Origin: Phytophthora colocasiae
Lineage: Eukaryota > Oomycota > Peronosporomycetes > Peronosporales > Peronosporaceae
Direction: 5' to 3'
Assembly (NCBI GenBank): GCA_018806915.1
Contig: JAGKQI010000083.1
Coordinates: 248,001 to 312,000 of the forward strand
DNA: 64,000 nt
The translations under genes and the position numbers were made by a program. Of the stretch, positions 32,330-41,691 are shown in pieces (within the stretch, counting starts at the first letter, position 1; the number at the start of each line of letters is the position of its first letter). Under the pieces are notes generated by a model that was not told the DNA's origin, did not search any database, and saw only the letters and a program-made list of their open reading frames with translations.

Positions 32330-35300
32330 CTACGGGGTTCCAACCGTACGCGCCTTGCGTTTGCGGCTAGATCGTCGTAGTTGATGCCGCTGCTCGTTGC
32401 AGAGTCCTTGTGCTGGCATTGCGTCCGAAACACTAGGCACATCTGCAGCAACAGTCACCACTCTAGTCAGGCGTCCATGAGGCAAGTTATTCTCACTGGA
32501 GGTCCGCTTGACTCGTCGTCGAGCTCCTGGACGCTCAGCGCCAGTCTCTTTATCATTTGTACCTTCGCCTTGCTGAGAAATACTGCTAACAGTACTTCGG
32601 GCAGTTTGGCGGCGGCGTTTCTTACCGGTCGGCATTCGTTTTGACTCCTTCGCATTGCCTGATGGCACATGCGCTAAGCTGGCAGGCAAGGTCTCCGTAG
32701 TTGTCGAAATAGTTCGTTGTGCACGGTTTCCAGCAAGCTTCTGCCAATAGTCAGATAACCGGGTGTCTCGGGCTTGTGCCACATAGTTGTCTAGTAACAC
32801 GTGAATATCAGTAGCGAGGATCTGCATTGGCTCATAAGAGTCCTCGATCATCTCCAAGCCCTTCCAGTTCACTAACACTTCAAAGTCCTGGATATCTTCG
32901 TTCCACCGATGTGACTTAAGCTCATTTACAGCGAGCAATATTCCTTGCGAGGCCACATGCTCCAACAATTCCTCGGTGATGTCGAGGCTACTGTCAGCGT
33001 AAAATTTCAGCCGAGATGCATGCACATCAAGCTCGTCACCGGTGACGAGGTGCTGTACGTGAAATGAGTGTGCATCAGCACGTAATACTCGATAAGGTCC
33101 AACCCATGTCACCTGCAACTTGTTCTTGTGTTTTTCATCCACTCGTGACCGCAAGACAAAATCACCTTCAGAGAAGTTAACGAGATTTTCCCCCCGCTCT
33201 TTCTTCTTATTCAGAAGTCTTTGTTTCAGACGCTGGTCTTCCACAGCGTTGTGCATCACTTGCATGCTGGAGCGCAGCTCTGCGAGATACTCCTCAATTC
33301 GGTCACTGTCAGGGATAGTTTGCAACTTGCCATGGTCCGGTAGATAGAACTCACGCAGCGGTGTTGGACATTCCAAGCCCGTAAACAGCTCCACTGGAGC
33401 ACGATTCGCCAGAGAAGGAACTGCAGTGTGGTTCAAGTTTGCCTGAATTATCGGCACCAAGTAGACCCAGTCCTTGTAGCTGATCTTGTACTCCAGGATC
33501 ATTGCACGCACCACTTGTAGGATGTCGCGATTTACCCTCTCTATGGATCCGTTTATCCAAGGTGAGTACGCGGGGGTGAACTTCTGCAAAGTACGTTGAC
33601 GACGTGCTAGTTCGGCAACAACTTCATTCTTGAAATGTGAACCGCAATCAGATACCCACTCAGGTGGCAGGCCAAACCGCGAGTGCCAATCCAGCAGTGC
33701 TTCCACCGCTACTCTGCTGTCAGCTGTGTCTGCAACTACTAACTCGCAATAATGCGTTGCATGGTCCTTGAGGACCAGGATGTACTTGCTTGTGCCATAG
33801 CTGCTTCCCAGGTAGAGATAATCGAAATGTAGCAATCCATTACGCGTTTTGCAATCGATCACTTCGCCCCAAGGGCGTGGGATGACATTTCCTCGAGAGT
33901 GCAGACACAATAGGCAATCCTTCACAAAAGTCTTGACAATGGTTGTAATTCCATCGATAGCGAAAATCCGAGACAAATGCGTCTGCATCACATTCTGGCC
34001 ACGATGGCCTTGTGCACCGCAATGCGCTACAATACAGAGGCGCTGGATCAGGTCTGTAGCCGTGCTGGGTACCCAAATCCGTCCCTCTAGGGTTAAAAGG
34101 CCGTTGTCAGCAATATCTACATTGGCCGGAGCGTCCGAAGTTGCTTGGACCTCGGCAAGTTCTGCCACCGTGGGCCAAACGAAAGAATCAGCATCCAGAG
34201 GTCGAAGTGACGATGGCTGTGACTCTGTCAAGGTTCGTGTAGATGGTGACACCATAGTCGCTTCTTCAGGGGATCTAAGACGCTTCACCTTCGCTGTTGA
34301 GTGATTACCAGCCCAACGAGATATCATATCGGTCCAAACGTTGTCAGGGCCGGGCACATGCTCCACGACGTATCGGTAGTTCAAAAGCTTCATAGACCAC
34401 CTCAACAACTTGCCTTTCACATGTTTCTTCACATTCTGGTGGGGTGCGAAGACGTGAATTAAATTTCTGTGGTCGCAGTACATTCGAAAAGGCTTTGGAC
34501 GCAGTAAGAGATAGTCAAGCTTTTCACAAGCGACCACAATAGGTAGGGCCTCCTTTTCCGTCACCGTCCAGTTCAACTGACTTCCAGTAAATGTACCGCT
34601 CATGCAATGGAGGAGCCGGTGCTGTTGCTCAGTAGCCGGCAGCTTCGAGTCAAAATTCACCACTTGAGTCACAATGAGAGCCCACCCAATGTCTGATGCA
34701 TCTGTAAACAGACAGGTAGTAGCTGAGTCATCAGGAAAATCGAGCGTAGCACATGTGGCTAGCATTTCCTTGACGTTATCAAAAGCAACGCGCTCGTCTT
34801 CAGTTAATTCCAGCACAATTCCAGCTGCTGCACGGCGCGTACGTTTGGTAGAAGCAAGTGCGGTATCCAGGCGTTTCTGAAGTGGCTGTACTTGTCGCGC
34901 GTAATCCACAATGCTTTCTCTCATCCAGTTAACAGCACAGACAAATTGCTGCAATTCGCCAGCGGTCTTTGGGTACGGGATCTGCCGAAGTGTGTCAATC
35001 CGTTGTGAATCATGGCGAACACCTTGGTGATCCAGCACTCGTCCACACCACTTCACTTCAGTTTGATAGAGACTGGACTTTTTAGCACTAAGCTTGAGAC
35101 CGAACTGATTCAGTAACGCGAAGAATTCACCCAACTTAACCATGTATGTATCCATGTCAGCAGCGTACAACAGCAAGTCATCAATCCAGATAAGTAGATG
35201 CTCGTAGAGTAAACTCGCAAAGCATGTCTCCATTGTCTTCTGGAAGAAAATAGCTGCGTCACTACTTCCTTGAGGAACACGACGGGGTGTGAATATTTTC

Positions 35301-35527
35301 TCGTCAGTCATGTACGACAGCAATTCCTGACAGAATTCTGCAAGTGGCAACTGCCAAAAACCCTTCAAGAAATCAAAAAGTCCAAAGTGTTTCATTCCTC
35401 GAGCATTTTCCATAACTACAGCGAGGATTGGCATCACTGCAGCCATTATTTCTGTCTGGTCATTCAATACTCGGTAGTCTGTCGTTTGTCGAAGGTCCAA
35501 TAGATCCGCGCTCTTCTTCACCGGCAA
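32330..35527 (-). CDS. Gypsy Pol: RT, RNase H, integrase, chromodomain-like tail
   Basis: 1065 residues, open throughout. RT palm motif WIDDLLLYA with upstream LFDFLKGFWQLPLA and VPQGSSDAAIFFQ; RNase H TDASDIGWAL and TEKEALPIVVACEKLD; integrase zinc finger H..H (VAHCGAQGHRGQ) with CLLC; DDE core HFDYLYLG, VSDCGSHFKN, INGSIERVNRD; tail FEVLVNWKGL...DSYEP typical of a chromodomain. The true frame extends upstream of 35527, because ENPDSRWASPVLPV and REFNARLVALG, normal RT N-terminal motifs, are in this frame up to about 35620. It is in the same frame as gag but not as the protease frame between them. Confidence 0.9.
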   Translation of the reverse strand: MPVKKSADLLDLRQTTDYRVLNDQTEIMAAVMPILAVVMENARGMKHFGLFDFLKGFWQLPLAEFCQELLSYMTDEKIFTPRRVPQGSSDAAIFFQKTMETCFASLLYEHLLIWIDDLLLYAADMDTYMVKLGEFFALLNQFGLKLSAKKSSLYQTEVKWCGRVLDHQGVRHDSQRIDTLRQIPYPKTAGELQQFVCAVNWMRESIVDYARQVQPLQKRLDTALASTKRTRRAAAGIVLELTEDERVAFDNVKEMLATCATLDFPDDSATTCLFTDASDIGWALIVTQVVNFDSKLPATEQQHRLLHCMSGTFTGSQLNWTVTEKEALPIVVACEKLDYLLLRPKPFRMYCDHRNLIHVFAPHQNVKKHVKGKLLRWSMKLLNYRYVVEHVPGPDNVWTDMISRWAGNHSTAKVKRLRSPEEATMVSPSTRTLTESQPSSLRPLDADSFVWPTVAELAEVQATSDAPANVDIADNGLLTLEGRIWVPSTATDLIQRLCIVAHCGAQGHRGQNVMQTHLSRIFAIDGITTIVKTFVKDCLLCLHSRGNVIPRPWGEVIDCKTRNGLLHFDYLYLGSSYGTSKYILVLKDHATHYCELVVADTADSRVAVEALLDWHSRFGLPPEWVSDCGSHFKNEVVAELARRQRTLQKFTPAYSPWINGSIERVNRDILQVVRAMILEYKISYKDWVYLVPIIQANLNHTAVPSLANRAPVELFTGLECPTPLREFYLPDHGKLQTIPDSDRIEEYLAELRSSMQVMHNAVEDQRLKQRLLNKKKERGENLVNFSEGDFVLRSRVDEKHKNKLQVTWVGPYRVLRADAHSFHVQHLVTGDELDVHASRLKFYADSSLDITEELLEHVASQGILLAVNELKSHRWNEDIQDFEVLVNWKGLEMIEDSYEPMQILATDIHVLLDNYVAQARDTRLSDYWQKLAGNRAQRTISTTTETLPASLAHVPSGNAKESKRMPTGKKRRRQTARSTVSSISQQGEGTNDKETGAERPGARRRVKRTSSENNLPHGRLTRVVTVAADVPSVSDAMPAQGLCNEQRHQLRRSSRKRKARTVGTP

Positions 35528-35571
35528 AACAGGACTCGCCCAACGACTATCAGGATTCTCATAGACCAGTC

Positions 35572-36390
35572 CTAGTGCAACAAGACGCGCGTTAAATTCT
35601 CGTAAAACTTCCTGATATGAGGCGGGTATTTGTGGGGCTTACACTTCGTGGGGCGAGCCCCGTTTTTCAATCGAATCTCCATTGGTGGGACACTAGCAGG
35701 AGGATCCGCTCGGAGCTCCAGGCGCCACACGTCATATGCATGAGCAATAGTCCGCAACTGCTCCACACGTTCCACAGGAAATCCATTCTCCACCGCACGA
35801 TCAATCAATCTTTCAACAGCAGCGAAAATATCATCGTCATCAGATGGAGTTTTATCAGGATTCACGGGCATTTCGTCAGCTTCAAGCTCCACTGGGTCAC
35901 CGGTCAAATCATCGATGTTGTGGCTGGCCAGTTGCTCAAGCTGTCTATCGACGTCAATACCCAACATCACCAACAAATCATTCCCCACAATGAACTCTTC
36001 ATCGTCCACGTCGACAATAAGTACGTCCACTAATCCCATAGGCTCGACAGGGCCAGCCGCAGTTTGAATTAGTACTTGAAGACAAGTCTTCCATTCAGCT
36101 GTCACCCACGTCGCTCCAAATGCCTGGGTGCGAACAGGAGTATCAAGTTTTTCCTTCGTTACACTCGGATCGGCAACTAGAAGGCGTTTCCAGTGCGAAA
36201 GTCCAATCACAGTGAAATCCGAGCCGCTATCAGGACAGTACGGCAGCTCCAGGACTCCATTCAATACCACATGTCGCTCTGTGTTAGGTAAAAGCTCACC
36301 GAGGGGTACGCGCCTTCTTGGCCTTGCGCGCATCACGCAATTTCTGTACGAGCTCCTTTTTTTCGTCCTCACTTGCCTCCGTACACTCAC
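35572..36390 (-). CDS. Gypsy protease-containing frame
   Basis: 272-residue frame with the aspartic protease motif CPDSGSDFTVIGLSHW and a later FIVGNDLLVMLGID, typical of retropepsin followed by linker to RT. The end (PTKCKPHKYPPHIRKFY) matches the RT-connecting segment, then the frame runs to a stop at 35572 while RT coding switches frame (a one-base-back shift). It overlaps gag by 95 bases in the other frame. Either two frameshifts are used for expression or mutations have separated the parts; no canonical slippery heptamer is seen at the RT junction. Confidence 0.8.
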   Translation of the reverse strand: MSVRRQVRTKKRSSYRNCVMRARPRRRVPLGELLPNTERHVVLNGVLELPYCPDSGSDFTVIGLSHWKRLLVADPSVTKEKLDTPVRTQAFGATWVTAEWKTCLQVLIQTAAGPVEPMGLVDVLIVDVDDEEFIVGNDLLVMLGIDVDRQLEQLASHNIDDLTGDPVELEADEMPVNPDKTPSDDDDIFAAVERLIDRAVENGFPVERVEQLRTIAHAYDVWRLELRADPPASVPPMEIRLKNGARPTKCKPHKYPPHIRKFYENLTRVLLH

Positions 36391-37249
36391 GCAGCCAATG
36401 CATGGCCTTGCATTTCGGACATGGACCTGGAGGTTGACGTGAAGCCTCTGTTTTAGCCTTGGGCTTGGTCTTCTGATCGACCTTTACTCTCGCAGTGTCT
36501 CTACTAGTCGACTCTTGAAGCGCCGTTCCGTTCGACTGCTTCGATTGCTTCTTATCCTTTTGCTTCTTAGACGAAATAGCCTCACGCCCGGACGCCTCCT
36601 GTCGCTGTTTCTTTTGGCGCTGATAATAGCGCTCATGCTCCGTTGCACGCTCGACTATCAGATCGAAAAGAAGTTTCGCGTTGGACGCGGCAGCCTTGTC
36701 AGTAAAACGGACTCTCTGCTTCACTTCCTTCTTTAACGCCTCTGGCCGTAGCGATGCTATCAACCGCTTGCACTTCTCTTTCACGCCATCTACCTCAGAA
36801 AAACATTCTGTCAAGCCATTCTCCAACGTAATGGTATTAAACAGCATGAAGTAGTCGATATAGCGGGCTCTCACGTCGCTCTCGGCCATGTTGGGCTTTA
36901 GTTTACGCTCATAAAGGTCCTTGATGTCAGGCAAGGAGCCGTTTTTCACGCTCGAGATGATCTTCTCGATCTCAGTTATCAGCATGTCGTCGGTGGCGTT
37001 AGCTGGCGAGACTCCAAGCTGGAGCTCGCAGAAAGCGTCCAGCAGGTGGGGGTTGAATGCTCCTGCGACAGACTCTACCACAGCTTCAAAAGCTTCACCA
37101 GTCACACGGCAGCGCGCGTGCAGCTTCGCCTCATAGTCGTGTCTTTCCTTCCTCCAGTTCACCAGTGCTCCATGAGAGGTCGACACTATCTTTGGTGGTA
37201 AAACCGGGGTAAACAGTGGTACAGAACCAGTCGCTCCAGCGTCCGCCAT
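36296..37249 (-). CDS. Gypsy Gag
   Basis: 317 residues starting MADAGATGSVPLFTPVLPPK. The N-terminal part is a retrotransposon capsid-like domain, followed by a basic linker (KKQKDKKQSKQSNG) and one zinc knuckle CPKCKAMHWLREC. The spacing is CX2CX3HX4C, one residue shorter than the usual CX2CX4HX4C. It forms the particle and binds the element RNA. Ends in a Lys/Arg-rich tail. Confidence 0.85.
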   Translation of the reverse strand: MADAGATGSVPLFTPVLPPKIVSTSHGALVNWRKERHDYEAKLHARCRVTGEAFEAVVESVAGAFNPHLLDAFCELQLGVSPANATDDMLITEIEKIISSVKNGSLPDIKDLYERKLKPNMAESDVRARYIDYFMLFNTITLENGLTECFSEVDGVKEKCKRLIASLRPEALKKEVKQRVRFTDKAAASNAKLLFDLIVERATEHERYYQRQKKQRQEASGREAISSKKQKDKKQSKQSNGTALQESTSRDTARVKVDQKTKPKAKTEASRQPPGPCPKCKAMHWLRECTEASEDEKKELVQKLRDARKAKKARTPR

Positions 37250-37332
37250 CTTGAGTTGTCTTCAACTTCAGTTGTCCACTAGCTGTACAACAGGTCGTTG
37301 CACTTCAATGGAAAACCTACTAAAGAATTCTT

Positions 37333-37716
37333 TGTAGTATTCCCGGGGTCGAAATTCAAAGTCGTTAACACAAGGCAATGCGGGGGCTAGCCCGCAGGAA
37401 CTGTAGCCTAGTGTATTGATAAGAAATTGAAGAGTGAGCTTCGGCAACGAGCCTCCACTCAGAGAGAACGAGTACTTGAAGGCAGAACTCCTTGAAGTTG
37501 CTGCTCGCCAAGCAATCATTCCTAAGGATACATGTAGCTAGACATACAAGCTCCAAGTGCAAACAAAGTCAGCCACTAACAGCCTGACCTGTTATAACAT
37601 GTAGAACATGAAGTTGCCTCAGCTGATGCTGTAGGACACAGTCTGTGATGTCTGCTTGGGGAGTGCGCAGTCTGTTGCACGTTAGAACTAAGCTTTAGAG
37701 CCTAGGTTCTACTACA
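37333..37716 (-). repeat. Gypsy 5' LTR
   Basis: 384 bp, right neighbour CACAG (37717-37721). It contains the promoter of the element in minus orientation. Confidence 0.92.
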
Positions 37717-37721
37717 CACAG

Positions 37722-38037
37722 TGTTGAATTCCCAACGGTGGAGAATAGGATCCGTTGTTGGTAACTCACGGCTGACTAAGTATTGAATGAACCGCAGACT
37801 TCCATCACTTGACTTGTAGGCTTCTGAGAGTGATATCAATCCAGAGACTTCATCTAGGAAAGCGTCGATGATTCGATCCAAACGTTGGTCTCCATTTGAC
37901 GGAAGCCACCGCCTACACACAACATGAACCGCCGTCAATACTGGGAAAGACAACCAATAAAGGTGAAGTCTTGAGCTGGAAATCATTGCCTTAGTGCAAC
38001 ACTTATAAAAATGAGGTAAAGCAATCAAACAATTCAA
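37722..38037 (-). pseudogene. ankyrin-repeat gene, copy B, 5' part
   Basis: N-terminal segment of copy B: a short Lys/His-containing lead, CRRWLPSNGDQRLDRIIDAF, SLSEAYKSSDGSLRFIQYLV, and RELPTTDPILHRWEFN up to the Gypsy duplication. It matches the N-termini of copies A and C. The rest lies at 30211-31843. Confidence 0.85.
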
Positions 38038-38053
38038 TCAGGTTGATGGATCC

Positions 38054-38072
38054 TAAACTTTCAATCAAAGTC
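38054..38072 (-). promoter_or_regulatory. ankyrin upstream box, copy at gene B
   Basis: The complement reads GACTTTGATTGAAAGTTTA, 17 bp before the ATG of copy B; compare 7802-7820 and 10510-10528. Confidence 0.4.
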
Positions 38073-38333
38073 AGTCCGTTCTGTTTTTTTTTCAACTAAC
38101 CAGAAAGCGTATAAATCTCGAGACTGAAATCGTCGATAATTTGAATCAAACATTACGCTCATCGAACAAAAGAAACGACGTTCAAACTTGTACACTGTTT
38201 CAAAACGTGGTAAACGAGCATTTTTTTTTATATCACCAACATCGTCGATCAAACAAAAACAACTCCACTGTCGTCCAAAACGACGATGAAGTTAAAGCCG
38301 TTGCCTGAACATCTTTTTTATTTTTCAATGAAA
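38073..38333. other. spacer between ankyrin copies B and C
   Basis: AT-rich with homopolymer runs (CTGTTTTTTTTT, CATTTTTTTTTATA). No gene is seen. Confidence 0.4.
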
Positions 38334-40298
38334 TCACCAACTAGACCTCTGCGAAAAGCGAATGTAGTCAATGTTGACAACCCCTTTCCATTTACGTTGT
38401 CGTAGCCATTCGCAGAGGTACCTGTTCCATGAAGGTACAAACAGATCACAATCTTCCAATGCAATGGGCATATGAGCGAGCAACCACTCTACAACTTCCA
38501 CCCGCGAGACTTCCACGCTGCCAAGATGGAACTCACGACACGCTGGGAATTCCGAGACGAGATACGCCGCCAGATCTATGTAGACGCCCATCCCAATTGA
38601 ATTTTTGAATGAACGACAATGAGCAGCACTTCTGAGAGCGGTTGGCATGAAGCCATTTCACCAGTTTAATGTGGCCATTTGCTGCTGCTTTGTTAATAGC
38701 AAGCGTAGTACAGCCTTCACTCCGATTAAAGTGTAGCCACTTGACCACTTCCAGGTGACCATTCTCAGCAGCTATATCCATAGCGTTAGTCGTGCAGCCT
38801 TCGGTACGGTGGCGGTGTAGCCACTTCACTATCTCGAGGTGTCCATTCCAAGCAGCTGAATCCATCGCTTTAGTAGTGCACCCTTTGTCAAGATGTTCGT
38901 GAAACCATCGAAGAAGCTCAAGATTTCCACTACAGAAGCAGCAGTATCCATTGCACTATATACACGAAATTTTTCAGTTCTGTTGGCATGCAACCATCGG
39001 ACGACATCTAGATGGTCATGCTCTGCTGCCTCATTCAATGCTGACGTTGAGCACCCCTCGGTTCGATTGGCATGAAGCCACTTTACCACGTCAAGATGAC
39101 CGTTTCTAGCTGCCCAATCCATTGCACGAGTACTACAGCCTTTCGGACTGTTAGCGTGAAACCACCGAACCATTTCGAGGTCTCCTCGACCTGCAGCTTC
39201 ATCCATTGTGTAGTGAGAGAACTTGGCGTTTGTGTGCGATTGGAGCCACTGAAACACCTTCAAAGACTTTGCTTTATCCACAATATACTTGTCGGAATTT
39301 CTTTTTATCTTCTTATGCTTGTTCAAGTACTCCAAGACACCTATATGCCCATTCTGGACAGCAGCAATATACCCATTTCCAGCTTCTGTGAATCCTTTCA
39401 CTTTGTAAAGCCACTTGACAATGTGCAATTGCCCACACTTCGCAGCAAATTCCAGGATATTTTCAGTATTGCGCACAAGTCCGCGATCGAATAGATTCTG
39501 GAGCAATTCCAAATTACCCGACTCAACTGGACCAACGTAGTACCAGTGAAATAATGGGCAGTTGTCTGCGAACCAGAAAACAACCTCCCACTGGGACTTA
39601 CTCGCTGCGCAACTTACCGCATACTTGTAATTCAAATAAAATGACGCGTGCAGGACGCGCTCAAGCTTCACGTCCCCATTATTTGCAGCTAGTCGCAACA
39701 ACTCTTGAGCGTTTTCAGGAAAGATTTCGGTGCGAGCTTGCAACCACTGGATTACGTTCGGATAATAACTTTCCTTGATCAAGCACAGCTCAATTCCTCC
39801 CCAAACCGTCCTGCTCTGATGATTTTCCCACAACCATTCCAGAATATACAAATGTCCATTCCCAACAGCTGCAGCAACTACTTGGGTAAGAATCTCTTCT
39901 GGTTGGTAACTCTCTACTAGCCACTGCAACGTCCTTAAGTCACCTCGGGCTGCAGCTTCACCCGTCACATTATTAAACTCCCAACGATGAAGAATAGGAT
40001 CCGTTGTCGGTAATTCACGGCTGGCTAAATACTGAAGAAACTGCAGACTGCCACCACTTGCCTTGTAGGCTCTCGAAAGTGATATAAATCCCGAGACTTC
40101 GTTCAAGAAATCGTCGATAATTCGAACCAAACATTCGTCTCCATCTGACGGGAGCTTTTGTCTGCACACGTCAAATACCAGAAACCACAGCGATTCGTTC
40201 TCATGTTGCAAAGGCAAAAGTCGTTGCCTCTTGAACTGAGAATCGTACATGATCGAAATCTTGGCGTTTAAGTTGTGCGGGAATTCTATTCCCAGCAA
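38334..40298 (-). pseudogene. ankyrin-repeat protein, copy C (two frameshifts)
   Basis: Longest surviving copy: 489 residues open from 40298 to 38829, with the N-terminal region (CRQKLPSDGDECLVRIIDDF, PTTDPILHRWEFNNVTGEAA) and many repeats (GHLDVVKWLHANRTEGC, DLEMVRWFHANSPKGC). A 2-base insertion at about 38926 (CACTACAGAAG versus CACTAGAAG in copy B) shifts the frame after YSAMDTAAS; repeats go on in the next frame to about 38600, where a second shift precedes the C-terminal block LAAYLVSEFPACREFHLG and CEWLRQRKWKG ending 38334. A truncated 489-residue protein could still be made. Family function: protein binding; partners unknown. Confidence 0.8.
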
Positions 40299-41691
40299 AC
40301 CGATGTAAAGTTATTGATTGATGCATAGGAATGGAAATGTCTACCTTGATATGCCAGTTCTGCTGTTCATATCTTTCTTTACTGCGGATGGCAAAGAATG
40401 AAACTGAAAACACTGAAATGGTAAAACGCGATACTGTACCGACAAACTCAAAAGATTGGTGCATGCAGCAGCAACGGGACAACTTGTCCGTGCGCGCTTG
40501 TCCGGGACAACAACAACTTGCCAATCCATGCTGTCAGGGCATCTGTCATCTCGTTGACAGGCACGTTGACACGGGCTTCTTGAAGGATTTGGCAGCCATT
40601 TTGGCTCCAGGAAACTTCTCCACATGGATCTCCGTTTGCTGCCCGCAATCACCGCACCATACGACAAGTGAAGTGCTGCGAGGAACTTGGCGTGCATTCT
40701 ATCGGAACTACGCGTTACCTTATCGAGCTAGGATAGCAATCTAACTAGTAAGTGCAAGTACGTCTACAACTTCTCGAGTGACAGTCGTACGATAACCGCA
40801 GCTTGGAAATCCACTGGAATTGACTGCTTCCGGCACTTTTTGCTGGACCTTCGAGCAGCTCGAAAACGGAAGAACTGCAATCCAACGACCGTTTTGCAAT
40901 GCTGCAACAGCTTGGCTACAGCCACAAAAGGAAGGCGCGCCGAAACTTCCACGTCATTTGCAGTGACAGCAACAGCAACCAGAGCTTCTGCAACACGCGG
41001 ATACAAGTATACAATTATACAATGTTGTCATTGATGAGCACTTACCCGCAGATTTAGCCCTAAAGTAGGGCTCTCGATGTGTCTCGTACTCTAGTAATGC
41101 CAGCACGTCGTTGTTGTACGGTTCGTTACGAATACGTTTATTGTGGCTGGCTCAAGCAGTTGAGGCGTGTGCCTGTCAGCACGCTTTTCCGGCCTCCAAT
41201 CCACGGGCCGGTCAATACCGACTACACGTGTTGTTCGATCAATTCTATCCGGCAGGAATCTCTCTCTACCTGTAGGATTACTCTAGTCTACTGTAGCCAA
41301 GTGGGGGTTTCTTCATAATGCAAAAGGCAACGATTTCAAACAGAAATGCTTCAAAACTCTGCGCTGTTGATGTCGGACCAAAAGCGCGTGGAGGAAATCC
41401 AACTGATACCGGCTGCACGTCGTCCTCTCGAGGCGGGCGCTGATCACAGCACCTACAGTAGAGCCAGGCCGGTGTCCTGTGGTTCTCCAAAGCTCAACCC
41501 TTGGAGCTCGTTTTCCCGCGTATCCTTCACCGTTTTGAATCGTGGCATTCGAATTCGACGCCGAGGTAATTGATACATGACACGTTGCATTAAAGCTTAC
41601 TCTTACTACGCTTACACTCACTCGGCACGCACGGGCACTCCAACTCGAACGGTTATGCTTTACCGCTTCTGTATCGTACACATCTTAGCAC
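40299..41691. other. intergenic, no supported gene
   Basis: About 1.4 kb between the ankyrin copy C start and the 3' end of the bHLH gene. The longest frame (40331-40744, +) has no family likeness and is overlapped by frames on both strands. I see no RNA gene. Confidence 0.4.

Larger units (their letters stand above)
31849..37716 (-). mobile_element. Ty3/Gypsy LTR retrotransposon inserted in ankyrin gene B
   Basis: 5,868 bp, transcribed leftwards. LTRs of 384 bp begin TGTAGTATTCCC and end GGTTCTACTACA. They differ at one position by eye (A versus G in CTTGGAGAGTG / CTTGGGGAGTG). Flanking 5-bp duplication CACAG at 31844-31848 and 37717-37721. The order gag, protease, RT, RNase H, integrase plus a C-terminal chromodomain-like segment marks Gypsy. 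The tract TTCGGGGGCAG precedes the 3' LTR on the minus strand. No obvious TGG-type primer site follows the 5' LTR (AAGAATTCTTTAG). Confidence 0.92.

Noticed and set aside
40331..40744. 137-residue plus-strand frame between ankyrin copy C and the bHLH gene
   Set aside because: Overlapped by frames on the other strand, no family resemblance, atypical composition.
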